Positions 17,654 to 27,300 of a stretch of 64,000 nucleotides of DNA are shown piece by piece. The DNA is taken from assembly GCF_002197755.1 (NCBI RefSeq), contig NZ_NHOT01000016.1:1-64000 (forward strand). The letters are read 5' to 3'. Position numbers and translations under genes: made by a program. Each line of letters opens with the position of its first letter. Position 1 is the stretch's first letter. The notes below the pieces were generated by a model. It worked only from the letters and a program-made list of their open reading frames with translations. It had not been told where the DNA came from and did no database searches. The stretch comes from Pedobacter sp. AJM (lineage in GTDB: Bacteria; Bacteroidota; Bacteroidia; Sphingobacteriales; Sphingobacteriaceae).

Positions 17654-18295
17654 CTATTTACTCTCCATCAGACCGAGATACAAACTATTCGATATGCTGT
17701 TCCGGTCATCGGATATAAATGATATCCAGACGTGGTAATGATCGCCTGACAAATCTTTAGGAATAGCCAATTCTTCCGCTCTGGATTTCCTTCTATTGCC
17801 ACTCACCAGATAACATGCATGCCCTTTTTTTTCATTAAAGGCCATCAGCATAACCTGGTCATAAGCCCTTTCCGTATTTTCTTCATAAGAATTTTCCCAG
17901 GTAAAGCGCAAACCTTTCGGACTCACTTGTACTGCCGCATTTTGCGGACCCGGTAATATGCCTTGTGTAAGCCTGACTTTAGAATAGTCGATTGTCCCCG
18001 CATCATCAAAAGCATGGAGCATATTGTATGATTTCGCCGCATTGTGAGCAGAAATTTGCCCGGCCCTGCCTTCCAGGTTGAATCCAACACGGATAAAACC
18101 AAGTACCCTGGATAAGAAATGTTGCACCTGGACAAACTTATGCCTACAGTTTTGTTGTTTGCTTGTCCCTACCCTATTTTTGATGCTTGATTTGGGTAAT
18201 GACCTGATTACCCATTTACCATTAAGTTGATAACCGACTACAGTTCCAACTTTCCCGGTGAAGACACCGTTAATTCCGTCGTTTAATATTGCCAT
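17654..18295 (-). CDS. DUF6266 family protein
   Basis: A 213-residue protein. The N-terminus (NDGINGVFTGKVGTVVGYQ, NGKWVIRSLPK) is typical of DUF6266, a Bacteroidota family with unknown role that is frequent in Pedobacter. The C-terminal half has Ig-like features (LRFTWENSYEENTERAYDQVML, DHYHVWISFIS). No signal peptide is visible. It is a single gene between the tail-fibre operon and the IS element. The start at 18295 gives the conserved MAILNDG beginning. Confidence 0.75.
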   Translation of the reverse strand: MAILNDGINGVFTGKVGTVVGYQLNGKWVIRSLPKSSIKNRVGTSKQQNCRHKFVQVQHFLSRVLGFIRVGFNLEGRAGQISAHNAAKSYNMLHAFDDAGTIDYSKVRLTQGILPGPQNAAVQVSPKGLRFTWENSYEENTERAYDQVMLMAFNEKKGHACYLVSGNRRKSRAEELAIPKDLSGDHYHVWISFISDDRNSISNSLYLGLMESK

Positions 18296-18631
18296 AATTT
18301 TTTAAGATTATGGGATGATTAACCTAAAGATAAGGAATACTTTCACATTAGCCTACCTTTTTTACAACATATCATGGGATTTTTAACGGAGATGAGTCGG
18401 ATGGAATTGTCATAAGTCCGAACAAAGCCCGAAGGAAATCCGTATAAAGCCCGTCATAATGCTCAGGATTGGAACTGTTTGTTATCTGTGAATAACAAGT
18501 TAAACTTGGATTAATACGGAAAATAAGCCCGGTAACTTTTATAACGTCGAATATTGATTTCCATTTTTACTTCTCTTACAGCCAGATTTGAGCTTTCGCT
18601 AAGTAAATAGCAAAGCCCGACATCTCTGGAC
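18296..18631. other. Intergenic region left of the IS element
   Basis: 336 bp with no supported gene. Short GC-rich words containing AAAGCCCG (or close variants) recur near 18424, 18445 and 18613. No promoter or terminator could be assigned with confidence. Confidence 0.3.
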
Positions 18632-18656
18632 TGAACCCCAAAAGTTGGACGAAGTT
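18632..18656. repeat. IS left inverted repeat
   Basis: It begins TGAACCCCAAAAGTTGGAC and pairs with the end at 20029-20053. Confidence 0.8.
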
Positions 18657-18661
18657 AAAAA

Positions 18662-19497
18662 TTAATTAGGATTAAGAGCCCGGTATTTTATCGGGCTCAT
18701 TCCGTTTAAATTGAGTTTGATTCTGTCTTTATTATGGTATTCAATATATTCCGTTATGTCCTTTTTAAGTTCATCAACTGAGGTGTATTTTTTAAGGTAG
18801 AACATTTCGGATTTAATGATTCCGAAGAAATTCTCAATTATAGCATTATCGTAACAATTTCCTTTTCGCGACATACTCTGTGTTATCCCTTTTCACTTAG
18901 CATCTGTTTGTACCGGGCCATCCTGTACTGCCAGCCTTGATCTGAGTGTAATGTCAATTTTTCGCCCCCTTTAAGCGTTTTAAATGCATCCTCCAGCATA
19001 TCAGATACCTGTTGAAAGGTAGGTGTTTCAGAAAGATTATAGCTGATAATCTCACCATTAAACAATTCTATGATCGGCGAGAGGTAAACTTTTCTGTCCT
19101 TAACCTTGAATTCAGTGACATCTGTAGCCCACTTCAAATAAGGCTTTTTAGCCGTAAAATCCTGTTTAAACAGGTTGGGCGCTGCTTCATCCCTAACACT
19201 CTTGTAGGATACATATTTCTTACTTCTGATCAGTGATTTAAGGCCTAAGCTGTCCATGATTTTTAATACAGTTTTATGGTTGATAATGCTTCCCCTGTTC
19301 TTCATTTCCAAGGTTATCCTCCGATATCCATACCTTCCCTTATGATCATCGTAGATCTTCTTTATCTCTTTCTTAGCACCTTCATGTTTGTTCAGCACAG
19401 AGCTCCTTTTCACATGATAATAGTAGCTGCTTCTGGCAATTTTTGATATACCAAGCAAAATATCTAATGGATATTGCAGCCTTAACTCACAGACCAC
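18662..19497 (-). pseudogene. IS3-family transposase orfB (DDE), frameshifted
   Basis: Two frames together encode the integrase core. The upstream part (18883-19497, GTG start) has WATDVTEF (first Asp) and LHSDQGWQY (second Asp). The downstream part (to 18662) has NAIIENFFGIIKSE with the catalytic Glu. The frames join at the CCC run 18887-18889 if one base is restored, which gives an exact 278-codon protein (SEKG then ITQSMSRKGNCYDN). The break lies between the second Asp and the Glu, so no active enzyme is made. The orfB frame is -1 to orfA and stays open across the overlap. Confidence 0.85.
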
Positions 19498-20015
19498 TAA
19501 CGCTTTTTCCTTTGCTGTGTTTGTTTTAATAGAGTTAAGGCATCGAGCTTTTTTAAGAAATCCATCTCGGCTTTAAGGTATAAATTCTCTCTTTCAAGCT
19601 CTTCCAGCCGGGTAAGCGGTTTGGCCTCTTTAAATATGGGATTGTCTCTTTTCATAGTTTGGGGCCTACCTTTTTTTTGCTCGTTAAGGCCGTCTAAACC
19701 CTGTTGCTCGTACTTCGCTATCCAAGAAGATATACTGCTTTGATCACGAATATTGAAATGCTGACAACAATCACATAAAGATAATCCATTATCTTTATAA
19801 GCCCTGATCACAGTCCATTTAATTCCTTTGTGTAATAAATATATTGAGCCTGACAAGCCTTTTTCACCATTTGAACGATGATGATCAATCCATTTCCTTA
19901 TCACCGATGTTGATATGTCCCACTTCCTGGATAAAGAATTAATAGAGAACCCTTTTAAGTTTTCGTTGATGACTTGAAGTTTAAATCCCATTGCGTGCTT
20001 TCTGTTTTTTGCCAT
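19497..20015 (-). CDS. IS3-family orfA, helix-turn-helix protein
   Basis: A 172-residue protein with two helix-turn-helix units (GFSINSLSRKWDISTSVIRKWI and LSLCDCCQHFNIRDQSSISSWI). A C-terminal coiled coil (RLEELERENLYLKAEMDFLKKL) is typical of IS150-group OrfA. The stop overlaps the orfB GTG by one base. A possible -1 slippery site, G AAA AAG, lies at 19503-19509, two codons before the stop. In intact elements this yields the OrfAB transposase. Confidence 0.88.
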   Translation of the reverse strand: MAKNRKHAMGFKLQVINENLKGFSINSLSRKWDISTSVIRKWIDHHRSNGEKGLSGSIYLLHKGIKWTVIRAYKDNGLSLCDCCQHFNIRDQSSISSWIAKYEQQGLDGLNEQKKGRPQTMKRDNPIFKEAKPLTRLEELERENLYLKAEMDFLKKLDALTLLKQTQQRKKR

Positions 20016-20028
20016 AAAAATGCCCCCA

Positions 20029-20053
20029 AATAGTGTCTAACTTTTTGGGGGCA
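20029..20053. repeat. IS right inverted repeat
   Basis: Read inward on the minus strand it begins TGCCCCCAAAAAGTTAGAC. It pairs with 18632-18656. Confidence 0.8.
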
Positions 20054-20073
20054 GTGCAAGATGAAGGGCTTTA

Positions 20074-20222
20074 CTACAAATTATTCATCTCTCATACGCG
20101 GCACGCGTGTGTCAGCTTAGGGAATATCTCTCCATTTTGTTTACAATTGTGTAAACCTATTTCAGGACGAGACATGCTACAATTATATTCATCTCTCACA
20201 CGCGACACGCGTGCGCCAGCTT
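20074..20222. repeat. Two imperfect 45-bp direct repeats
   Basis: Copies at 20074-20118 and 20177-20222 share CTACAA..TTATTCATCTCTC, then CGCG.CACGCGTG and CAGCTT, with about 58 bp between them. A third, weaker relative (CACACCTCAAACGTGCGC) lies near 20424. These are GC-richer than the surroundings and may be ends or remnants of a small dispersed repeat. Confidence 0.6.
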
Positions 20223-20372
20223 TGGGGTTTAGCATGGAATGAACAAGAAGATTCATTGCTTGCACAACGTTTCAGTGAAGGCACCAAGATTACCCAGCTC
20301 GCCAAACTACACTCCCGTACTTATGGAGCCATTAAAGCAAGGCTCCTCAAACTTGAACTCATACAGAAATAA
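20121..20372 (+). pseudogene. Gene remnant with SANT/HTH-like C-terminus
   Basis: An open frame of 84 codons without a start codon ends at a TAA (20370-20372). The last 50 residues (LAWNEQEDSLLAQRFSEG, ITQLAKLHSRTYGAIKARL) match the SANT/Myb-like helix-turn-helix tail found at the C-terminus of some Bacteroidota helicase or nuclease-related proteins. The upstream part is formed by the direct repeat and is probably not original coding sequence. It lies between the IS and the RHS/immunity pair, in line with insertion and deletion at this spot. Confidence 0.45.
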
Positions 20373-20460
20373 CAAAGCCTAACAGTTTTTAAACTGCCGG
20401 GCTTGGTTATAATCCATTTTCACACACCTCAAACGTGCGCTAGCGAAGTGAGTATGATGG

Positions 20461-20748
20461 CTAATTAGATATTATTTCCCTTACCTCACCTTCTCCAAAA
20501 GGTAAGGCTCCTTCTCCAAAGGTAAATTTAGAGCCAACATCAAATTTTTCTCCCAAAAACTCTCGATGCAGAAAAGCTATTTCTACAATTCCCTCTTCAC
20601 CAGGACAGAAATCTGTATTTTCCTTCAAAGTAATTTGGCCGGATGTTTTCATATCTGGTATAAAATTAAATAAGGGTCTATAACCACTTTTAAATGGCGT
20701 TTTACGCTCAGTTTTATACAATTTAATTTTGGCTAATATCTTTATCAT
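20461..20748 (-). CDS. EF-Tu domain III-like small protein (candidate immunity protein)
   Basis: A 95-residue protein starting 5 bp after the RHS toxin stop. Nearly its whole length aligns by eye with domain III of elongation factor EF-Tu: RKTPFKSGYRPLFNF against RHTPFFKGYRPQFYF, then TSGQITLKE, PGEEGIVEIAFLH and GEGALPFGEGEVREI against the EF-Tu end GRTVGAGVV. No GTPase domain and no signal peptide are present, so it should be cytoplasmic. The position directly behind a polymorphic-toxin C-terminus is that of an immunity gene. Its resemblance to EF-Tu suggests that it may block or decoy a toxin that binds or modifies EF-Tu. This role is inference; the family resemblance is clear. Confidence 0.75.
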   Translation of the reverse strand: MIKILAKIKLYKTERKTPFKSGYRPLFNFIPDMKTSGQITLKENTDFCPGEEGIVEIAFLHREFLGEKFDVGSKFTFGEGALPFGEGEVREIISN

Positions 20749-20753
20749 CGTTA

Positions 20754-23700
20754 TTAAAAAATAGGACTATAGTTTAAAGCAGTTCCTCGTAGTAAACTTA
20801 AATTCTTTGCTGCTATATCTATAGCATTCATTCCATCAGCAGTAAATTTGTACGCACCATTTAGTATACTATTTGGAACTCTTACTTTCATTATTGTATT
20901 CGGAATACCATCAAGACCGAAATTATATTTTCCAAACTGAACTGCTTCTTTCAATGTAGGAGCAAAAAGTTTAGACTCATATCCACCTTCTAAAACTCTA
21001 AAACCAAAATTAGCAACATCATCTGCTTCAGCAGCTGAAACAGCCCTAAAGATCGTACTGAAGCCTCCTCCTGACTCTGCCAAGCCTGCTAAAAAACCAG
21101 CATTTCTTCCAGCTTGTCCTGCAAGATAAGCAGCTCCAATTTCACCCCCTGCGATACCACCGGCAGCAAGTCCAGCTACTATTTCCCCTGTAACTTCTGC
21201 TGCTTTAAGAGCCGGTAGCATTCCTCCTAACGCACCTTGAAAGGCACTCCATTTGGAGCCGGCCGGTGTTTTATCGCTCATGTCAGAACCTGTGTAGTTC
21301 CAGGTTTTATCAGGATTCAGGGTGATGTCATAACCACCTTTTGTTTCATACTGAACTGATTTACCGAGATAGGTTTCTCCTGCTTTTGTTGTCGCCTGTG
21401 AAGTGGCATTCTCATCCCAGTAAGGTTTGTTATTTTTGCCCATGACCCAATCCTTACCCTCCATTCCATCAGGGTCAACAAAACGTATCGGATTATTGAA
21501 ACCATAATTATAAGGCGAATGCCTTCTCATCTTCTCCGCCAACGGATCCACCACATTCCACCTCCCAATCACCGGGTCATAGAACCTTGCCCCGTAATCA
21601 TACTGTCCCAATTCCTCCTGCAACTCCTTGCCGTTATAAAGATATTTATTATTTCCGAATTGTGTATTTTTTCTTAATCCAAATGCATAGTAATCGTCTC
21701 TTTGCAACACTTCCAGCTGATGGGTGCTCGGGTTTTTATAAAATGTCGTCCGTACATTGCCCAAATGGTCGGACAGGTGATATTCATAGCTATAATTCCC
21801 ACTGCCATTATTTCTGGCCAAACCTTCCTCCGTCTGGATGAAATCGATGCTCTTATCTGGTTTATACTGGATCCCATCAATGTAATTAATGGTTCCAGAA
21901 GATATGCTCTTTTTGAGCTTGTTACCAGCCGCATCATAAGTATAGCCTGTAACCAGGTCAATATTGTTCGCAGCCCTCACCTCATGGGGCAGGTTAAGCA
22001 CATTATAATCAAAATGATATCCCGAACGCCCGTCAATTACCGCATTGCCATTCCGGTCATATTCATAGCCATTGGTTACCTCCGCCGCAAACCACAACTG
22101 GCTGCCATGGTAGTGGTACTTGTTATCCGTACCATCATCCCGCTGGAACCTGTCGATATTGCCCAGTACATCATAGGCGATGGTTTCATTCATCTTAATG
22201 CCTGTACCGATGGAACTGCTCAGCCGGTTCAGCTTATCATAACCATAAGTCATATAAATCCCCGAAGACAATGGATTTGCACCTGCAGACCAATACTGCC
22301 GTCCAATATTCCCGTTATACCAACCGCTGTTATTTTCCTGGTAATCCAGCTGCATGCTAAACTGGTCATTGATACTGCTTTTCAGCCAGCCCCGCTCATT
22401 ATAGGCTAGGCCGGTGCTCTGCAGGAAGGTCACCTTATCCTCACTGTGCCGGCTTTTGTTCTTCAGCTGACCGAGTGCATTGTAATCCAGTTTTGATAAT
22501 ACCACCTCTCCCTTACCGTTGATCTCTTCAAAGCCCGCCAGCTTACGCCCCATATGGTCATATTCATAACGGTTGGCAATCTGCGTATCTCCGGCAGTAG
22601 TATGGTGGATCCTCAGGCTGGAGGTCAGTTCACCGACAAAACTATAGCTATTGCTGGTCTCATCATAATTGGAGGGATCGATCCCCCCCGACAGGTAATG
22701 CTGGCTGAAAGTCTTTACTACCCTGCCCTCCTCATCGTAAAAGTGTTCACTCAGCAGCATATCCGAACTGCCCAGTACGTTGACCCTGCTTCCCGTAGCA
22801 AGCCCTTTGGTCTTTTGGCTTCTTCCGCTATAGCTAAAGGTATTCCCACCCACAAAGTCATAATCATCATAATAGTTTATACTCAGGTAGGCAGAAATAT
22901 CACCCTGCGGCATGGCCCTGCTGGTATAGCCCGTTACCGTGGAACTGTTGTCCCTGGCTTCCCACAATTTGATTTCCCCGTTTTCATTCTTTTGGGTATT
23001 GGCATAATCCTGCAACCCGTTTTTGTAACTCCTTTCCGGATTCACCCGGTTGGTATCCGCAACAGCCGTGTTATATTGGTATAGTCCCGTCATCACCACC
23101 CGCCCTAAGGCATCATATTTATGAAATGACCATTCCTGTGGGCTTTTGTTCCGCTGGTTACCATCCTGGCTCATCACCACCTGGTCCAGTAAATTGTAAA
23201 CCATAAACTCCCAGGCCTTACCCGGGATCTTTTTCTCCGTTACCCGTTTCCTGCCATCATAACGGTAGGCATAGATATAATAATGAAATTCAACCTGGCT
23301 TTCAGTGAAGCTGCTCAAGGCAGGTGAAAAACGGTCTGTACCCTCATTCACCGCCGGGGGTAAAACATATCTTAAGTTCCCCAAATCGTCATATACATAA
23401 TACGTACAGAGCCCCCTGTCATTGGTGCCCCAGGCTCTTTTCAATACCACACGACCTTCAAAATCCTTGAATTCATCGGTGGTACCCGCACGTCCGTCAG
23501 ATGCCTTCCAGTTTTCATCTTTTGTGGTGGTTTTATACAGCTTGCCAGCCGGATAGTATTGGTTGTCCGTTGAGGCCCCATCTGCAGTCAGTGCCCACAA
23601 CCTCACCTCATTGTCTGTATTGGTGCCATATTCCATCTTCAACGTATGGCCGGCATTGCTGTTCAACACAGGCTGCCAGGCATCCCCCGGGGCACCCTGT

Positions 23701-24323
23701 TCCAGTACCCGGTTCAGCGGGCTCGCCTCAAAAACCGTCTGTGAAAACGGTGTCGGGATCCTCACGATACCATTACTCATCTGTTCACCGCTTTGGTTTC
23801 CTGAAACCGTATAAAAACTCAACTGCTCACTTAATGCTGCTGACCGGTAGCTTCCATTGGTACCTGTTGCCGCATAAGGGAGGTATTTCTTATCCTCCCG
23901 GCCAAAGGCATCGTAAGCAAAGGGCTGAACCAAATCATTGAAAGCAGGGCTACCTTTTACCTGTACCGTTTGTAAAGGACGACCCAAACCATCGAAGTAT
24001 TGGATGCTCTCATTCACATCACAGATGCTTCGTCCGTTCAGGTTATTTGGATCAATCCCGGGCTGCCTGAATGTTTTTGTACTGATGTAGTTCTGATTAT
24101 TGCTCGCTGTGGCGCTATAGGGCTGACAATTGATATAACTCACACCCGTGGTGAAAATCCGCACATTGCCCGTGGCATGAAAACCATTTACCAGCGTAAC
24201 GCTGCTGGGCGCACTAATCTGCGACTCATTGTTATATTGGCTGAGCACCAGCTGGCCACTCGCCTGTTGTATCCCCGCCAGCAGGAAAAAACCTGCCACC
24301 AGCTGTTTGATCTGTATCTTCAT
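20754..24323 (-). CDS. DUF6443/RHS polymorphic-toxin-like protein
   Basis: A 1189-residue protein: signal peptide (LVAGFFLLAGIQQASGQ), DUF6443 (IQYFDGLGRPLQTVQ), many YD/RHS repeats (about 120-900), and the RHS core end (YDYGARFYDPVIGRW, VDPLAEK, NPIRFVDPDGM) at about residue 954. In RHS proteins this DPxG region is the self-cleavage site. The remaining 235 residues are a conserved linker, a Gly/Ala-rich hydrophobic stretch (about 1032-1085) and a last domain of about 100 residues (FRAVSAAEADD, YESKLFAPTLKEAVQFG, FTADGMNAIDI). That domain resembles ADP-ribosyltransferase-like toxin tails, but only weakly. It follows the SpvB-like gene by 6 bp and precedes the EF-Tu-like gene by 5 bp. Confidence 0.85.
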   Translation of the reverse strand: MKIQIKQLVAGFFLLAGIQQASGQLVLSQYNNESQISAPSSVTLVNGFHATGNVRIFTTGVSYINCQPYSATASNNQNYISTKTFRQPGIDPNNLNGRSICDVNESIQYFDGLGRPLQTVQVKGSPAFNDLVQPFAYDAFGREDKKYLPYAATGTNGSYRSAALSEQLSFYTVSGNQSGEQMSNGIVRIPTPFSQTVFEASPLNRVLEQGAPGDAWQPVLNSNAGHTLKMEYGTNTDNEVRLWALTADGASTDNQYYPAGKLYKTTTKDENWKASDGRAGTTDEFKDFEGRVVLKRAWGTNDRGLCTYYVYDDLGNLRYVLPPAVNEGTDRFSPALSSFTESQVEFHYYIYAYRYDGRKRVTEKKIPGKAWEFMVYNLLDQVVMSQDGNQRNKSPQEWSFHKYDALGRVVMTGLYQYNTAVADTNRVNPERSYKNGLQDYANTQKNENGEIKLWEARDNSSTVTGYTSRAMPQGDISAYLSINYYDDYDFVGGNTFSYSGRSQKTKGLATGSRVNVLGSSDMLLSEHFYDEEGRVVKTFSQHYLSGGIDPSNYDETSNSYSFVGELTSSLRIHHTTAGDTQIANRYEYDHMGRKLAGFEEINGKGEVVLSKLDYNALGQLKNKSRHSEDKVTFLQSTGLAYNERGWLKSSINDQFSMQLDYQENNSGWYNGNIGRQYWSAGANPLSSGIYMTYGYDKLNRLSSSIGTGIKMNETIAYDVLGNIDRFQRDDGTDNKYHYHGSQLWFAAEVTNGYEYDRNGNAVIDGRSGYHFDYNVLNLPHEVRAANNIDLVTGYTYDAAGNKLKKSISSGTINYIDGIQYKPDKSIDFIQTEEGLARNNGSGNYSYEYHLSDHLGNVRTTFYKNPSTHQLEVLQRDDYYAFGLRKNTQFGNNKYLYNGKELQEELGQYDYGARFYDPVIGRWNVVDPLAEKMRRHSPYNYGFNNPIRFVDPDGMEGKDWVMGKNNKPYWDENATSQATTKAGETYLGKSVQYETKGGYDITLNPDKTWNYTGSDMSDKTPAGSKWSAFQGALGGMLPALKAAEVTGEIVAGLAAGGIAGGEIGAAYLAGQAGRNAGFLAGLAESGGGFSTIFRAVSAAEADDVANFGFRVLEGGYESKLFAPTLKEAVQFGKYNFGLDGIPNTIMKVRVPNSILNGAYKFTADGMNAIDIAAKNLSLLRGTALNYSPIF

Positions 24324-24329
24324 GAGGCC

Positions 24330-27300
24330 TTAATTTTTGTAGTGATAGGTTGTATTTTTAAGAATGTTTCCATTCTGATCCTTCATATTCTTTAAGCGCT
24401 GAAACTCATCATATTCATAATAAGTAGTCATGCCCTTTGGATCGGTCATGCTCGTCATCCCCACCAAAGGTTTGTAAGTGTAGGAAGTGATATGGGCATC
24501 TTTAAGGGACGTCGAATTCCTCAGTTGATTTATCCAGGACGTAATTTCTGAATCAGTAGGGTTTGCTGCTGCAATGTCTGCTACCGTTGTTGATCCTAAA
24601 ATGGCTTCAACAGTAGCATAATCTGCATTCCTGATCTCAGCTATAGGGTGTTGTCCGTTATAACTCCATAAATAGGATGTTTTAGCACCGTTTACAACAG
24701 ATTGTTGAAGTAAATTTCCTGTTTTATCATAATTATCAAATTGGACTCTGGGTTCCTCCGGATTTGAGTAAACACTAAGGCTATAATTTCGTGGCAGTGT
24801 CAATCCATTGGGAAAAGTATGATAAGAAATGGATACGCTTTGAAATAAATTAGAATTCTTATACGCTTTAGTTTTCAATACCGGACTTAGGATATGCTTA
24901 TCAATGAGTTGTAACCTGGCACTTTCTTCATCACCACTTAAATTTACATCTTGAGGATAGTAATAAACAGATGATTCACTTTGAAGGTCACTTGTATTAG
25001 AAATTGTTTTAGTTAACTGAGCATGTTCAGGATTGGCATATTCATTTACAACAATGTTTTCGACATAATTATTTCCAGTAGCATCAAAAGTCTGAGTCTT
25101 TATACTATCAATATAAACCCACTTAATAAAATTAGAATAAGTAAATAAGTCATAAGCATCTACCTCTAAAGCAGTAGGAGGATTATTACGCAAAGTTAAA
25201 TTGTATTTTTTATTTACAATGTATGCTTTAAACTCCGCATTTATCCGCTCATCTTCTTTAAAATGAGTGAACACTTTTTTAACTGGTATAGAATTATTGC
25301 CCTGCTTTTTAAAAATTTGCTGATAAAATTCTCTTGCATTTCTCCACAAATAGCTGGTAACCTGACCATTAAAAATTTTATCTTTACCAACTAACTGGTA
25401 AGCAGGGAGGTCTGGCACAGCTGTATATTGGTGTTCTATACCTCCATTTTCAAAGTTCTCGCCTAAACTTTCTATTACGCTTTTATAAGTTAATGGTGAC
25501 GATTGGTTAACATAAATATTATTGACCGTATTTGAATACATACTATAAAAATCCCATTCATTTACTTTACTAGCATCTATAGCGGCTGAACAGGGTATAT
25601 AAACTGTTAAAAATTTCTCATACAGTGGTGTATAATTTGTAGAATAGCCAGATGAAATTTCGGGTGAATTTAACTGGCTGTAAAAGTATTTTTTAGTAAT
25701 TGATATATTGGTTATTGGATCAGATGAAATAACCTTTGCAACACGGACTCCTCCGGTATAAATATTTTTTTTCTGAGTGGTAATATTACCATTCATATAA
25801 TAAATTGTTGCACTCCCAGAAACCTTTTCTCCGGAGGCACTGCATTTTATGATATAAGAGTGGCCCGCATCTAAGTTTAAAACCTCGTTAAAATATTCTC
25901 CAGGCTTAAGAGTTTTGTTGTAAACTATTGCATTACTGTTACTTTGATCAATTAAGGTAATCTGACTAACATCGTGTAATGGATCGCCACCTGTTGTACT
26001 GCTAGAAACACAGGCAACATTGAAACTCACCTCTTGAGAAAATGCAATATTTATAACGGTAGAATATGTTGTTACAGTCCCCCGTAAGTTTGGGTTAAAA
26101 GCCGTAGCACTTATTGTTGATTGCTGAGGATAGATTGTTTCTTCACCATATACCATATTCCCTTCATAAATGATACTATCCTTTCCTCCTGTTGGATATT
26201 TTATTAAAGATAGAAGCCCTTTCTTAGAAAATTCGGGATCCATTGCCCTATCGGCAGTTGCACCTAAAAGTTTATCCTTCCAGGATAGCGTTGTTGGAGC
26301 AGGAATTAATGTAGAATTATTTTTACCATTAAAAAAACCAAAATGATCCTGGGCATAAGATAATCTCGGAGGAAGAGCACCTATGTCGTTATAAGAAAAA
26401 AAATGCGTTTTAGAAGTTAAATTATTTTCATCCCGCTCGCTCAGATTAACCAGAAATGGTTTATAATTTAATTTAGAATCCCCTAAAGAATAAGTATTTT
26501 TAAAACCAGTAGCCAGGCTATTTGTGTAATTTAGTAAGAATGATTTAAATACACGCTGCGTATTAATATCACGTACTTCAATAGAATTAATTAACTTATC
26601 GTTACCATCATTTCGATCTATATATGAAAAGTTAACGCTAATTCCGTTTGAACAATTAATTTCCTGAAGTAAAACTCCATCCGTTTGAAGTATGGTTTGG
26701 CAATTTGTGTTGTTTAATACTGGATCTTGCATACTGCATTGAAGTCTTGCTAAATTACTTGCTCTTTTATAAATAGATTGCTGAATGCCTATTGAATAGG
26801 TCATGCCAAGGTATGAATATGAAAAAGTTATCAGATCTCCTTTAGGATGTATTATTTTTTTTAAATACCAGGCTGTTTTAGCAAACTTTGATATTGTTTT
26901 TCCGCATGCACTTCCGGTCACTGTTTTTTTTGTTTGCTCACTTGCATCTGCTCCTCCAAAAAAATATTGGATTCCTTCCCCATCAGTAATCTTAAAATTC
27001 CAATCAGCGGAACTAAAGTCTCTTTCAATTTTAAGGTTAGAATGTGATAGCTGGATTGGATTTAAATTGTTATCCAAAATAAATCTACCCACATACCCAT
27101 TAAAATTAAAAGAAAATAAGTCTGGCTCTGCATCAGTTTGGCCAGTCTCGTTAGAAACGTATAAACCCTCCATAAAACTAATAAGGGCATCTGTTCTTGC
27201 CGGAAAATCAGATGGAACTGATACACGTTGTGAAAGTTCATCAATTGATCCAAAAACGGTCCTTGTAATAACACCCCCTGCATTTAGGCTCCATCCAACG

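Larger units (their letters stand above)
18632..20053 (-). mobile_element. IS3-family (IS150-like) insertion sequence, 1422 bp, transposase damaged
   Basis: Both ends start 5'-TG and form imperfect inverted repeats (17 of 25 positions match: TGAACCCCAAAAGTTGGAC against TGCCCCCAAAAAGTTAGAC). It encodes orfA (HTH) and orfB (DDE) in the -1 relationship expected for this family. No 3-4 bp target duplication is visible (left flank ggac, right flank gtgc), which may mean decay or rearrangement. orfB has a frameshift, so this copy is probably not autonomous. Confidence 0.9.

Noticed and set aside
18883-18889. Programmed frameshift in orfB of the IS
   Set aside because: The break lies inside the DDE domain at a CCC run, away from the orfA/orfB junction where IS3 elements normally frameshift, and no slippery heptamer is present there.
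20033-20242. 69-codon plus-strand frame beside the IS
   Set aside because: It begins inside the IS terminal repeat and consists mostly of the direct repeats; the other frame carries the recognisable SANT-like remnant.
22554-23084. 176-codon plus-strand frame inside the RHS gene
   Set aside because: It is antisense to a repeat-rich coding region, has no recognisable domain, and arises from the codon pattern of the YD repeats.
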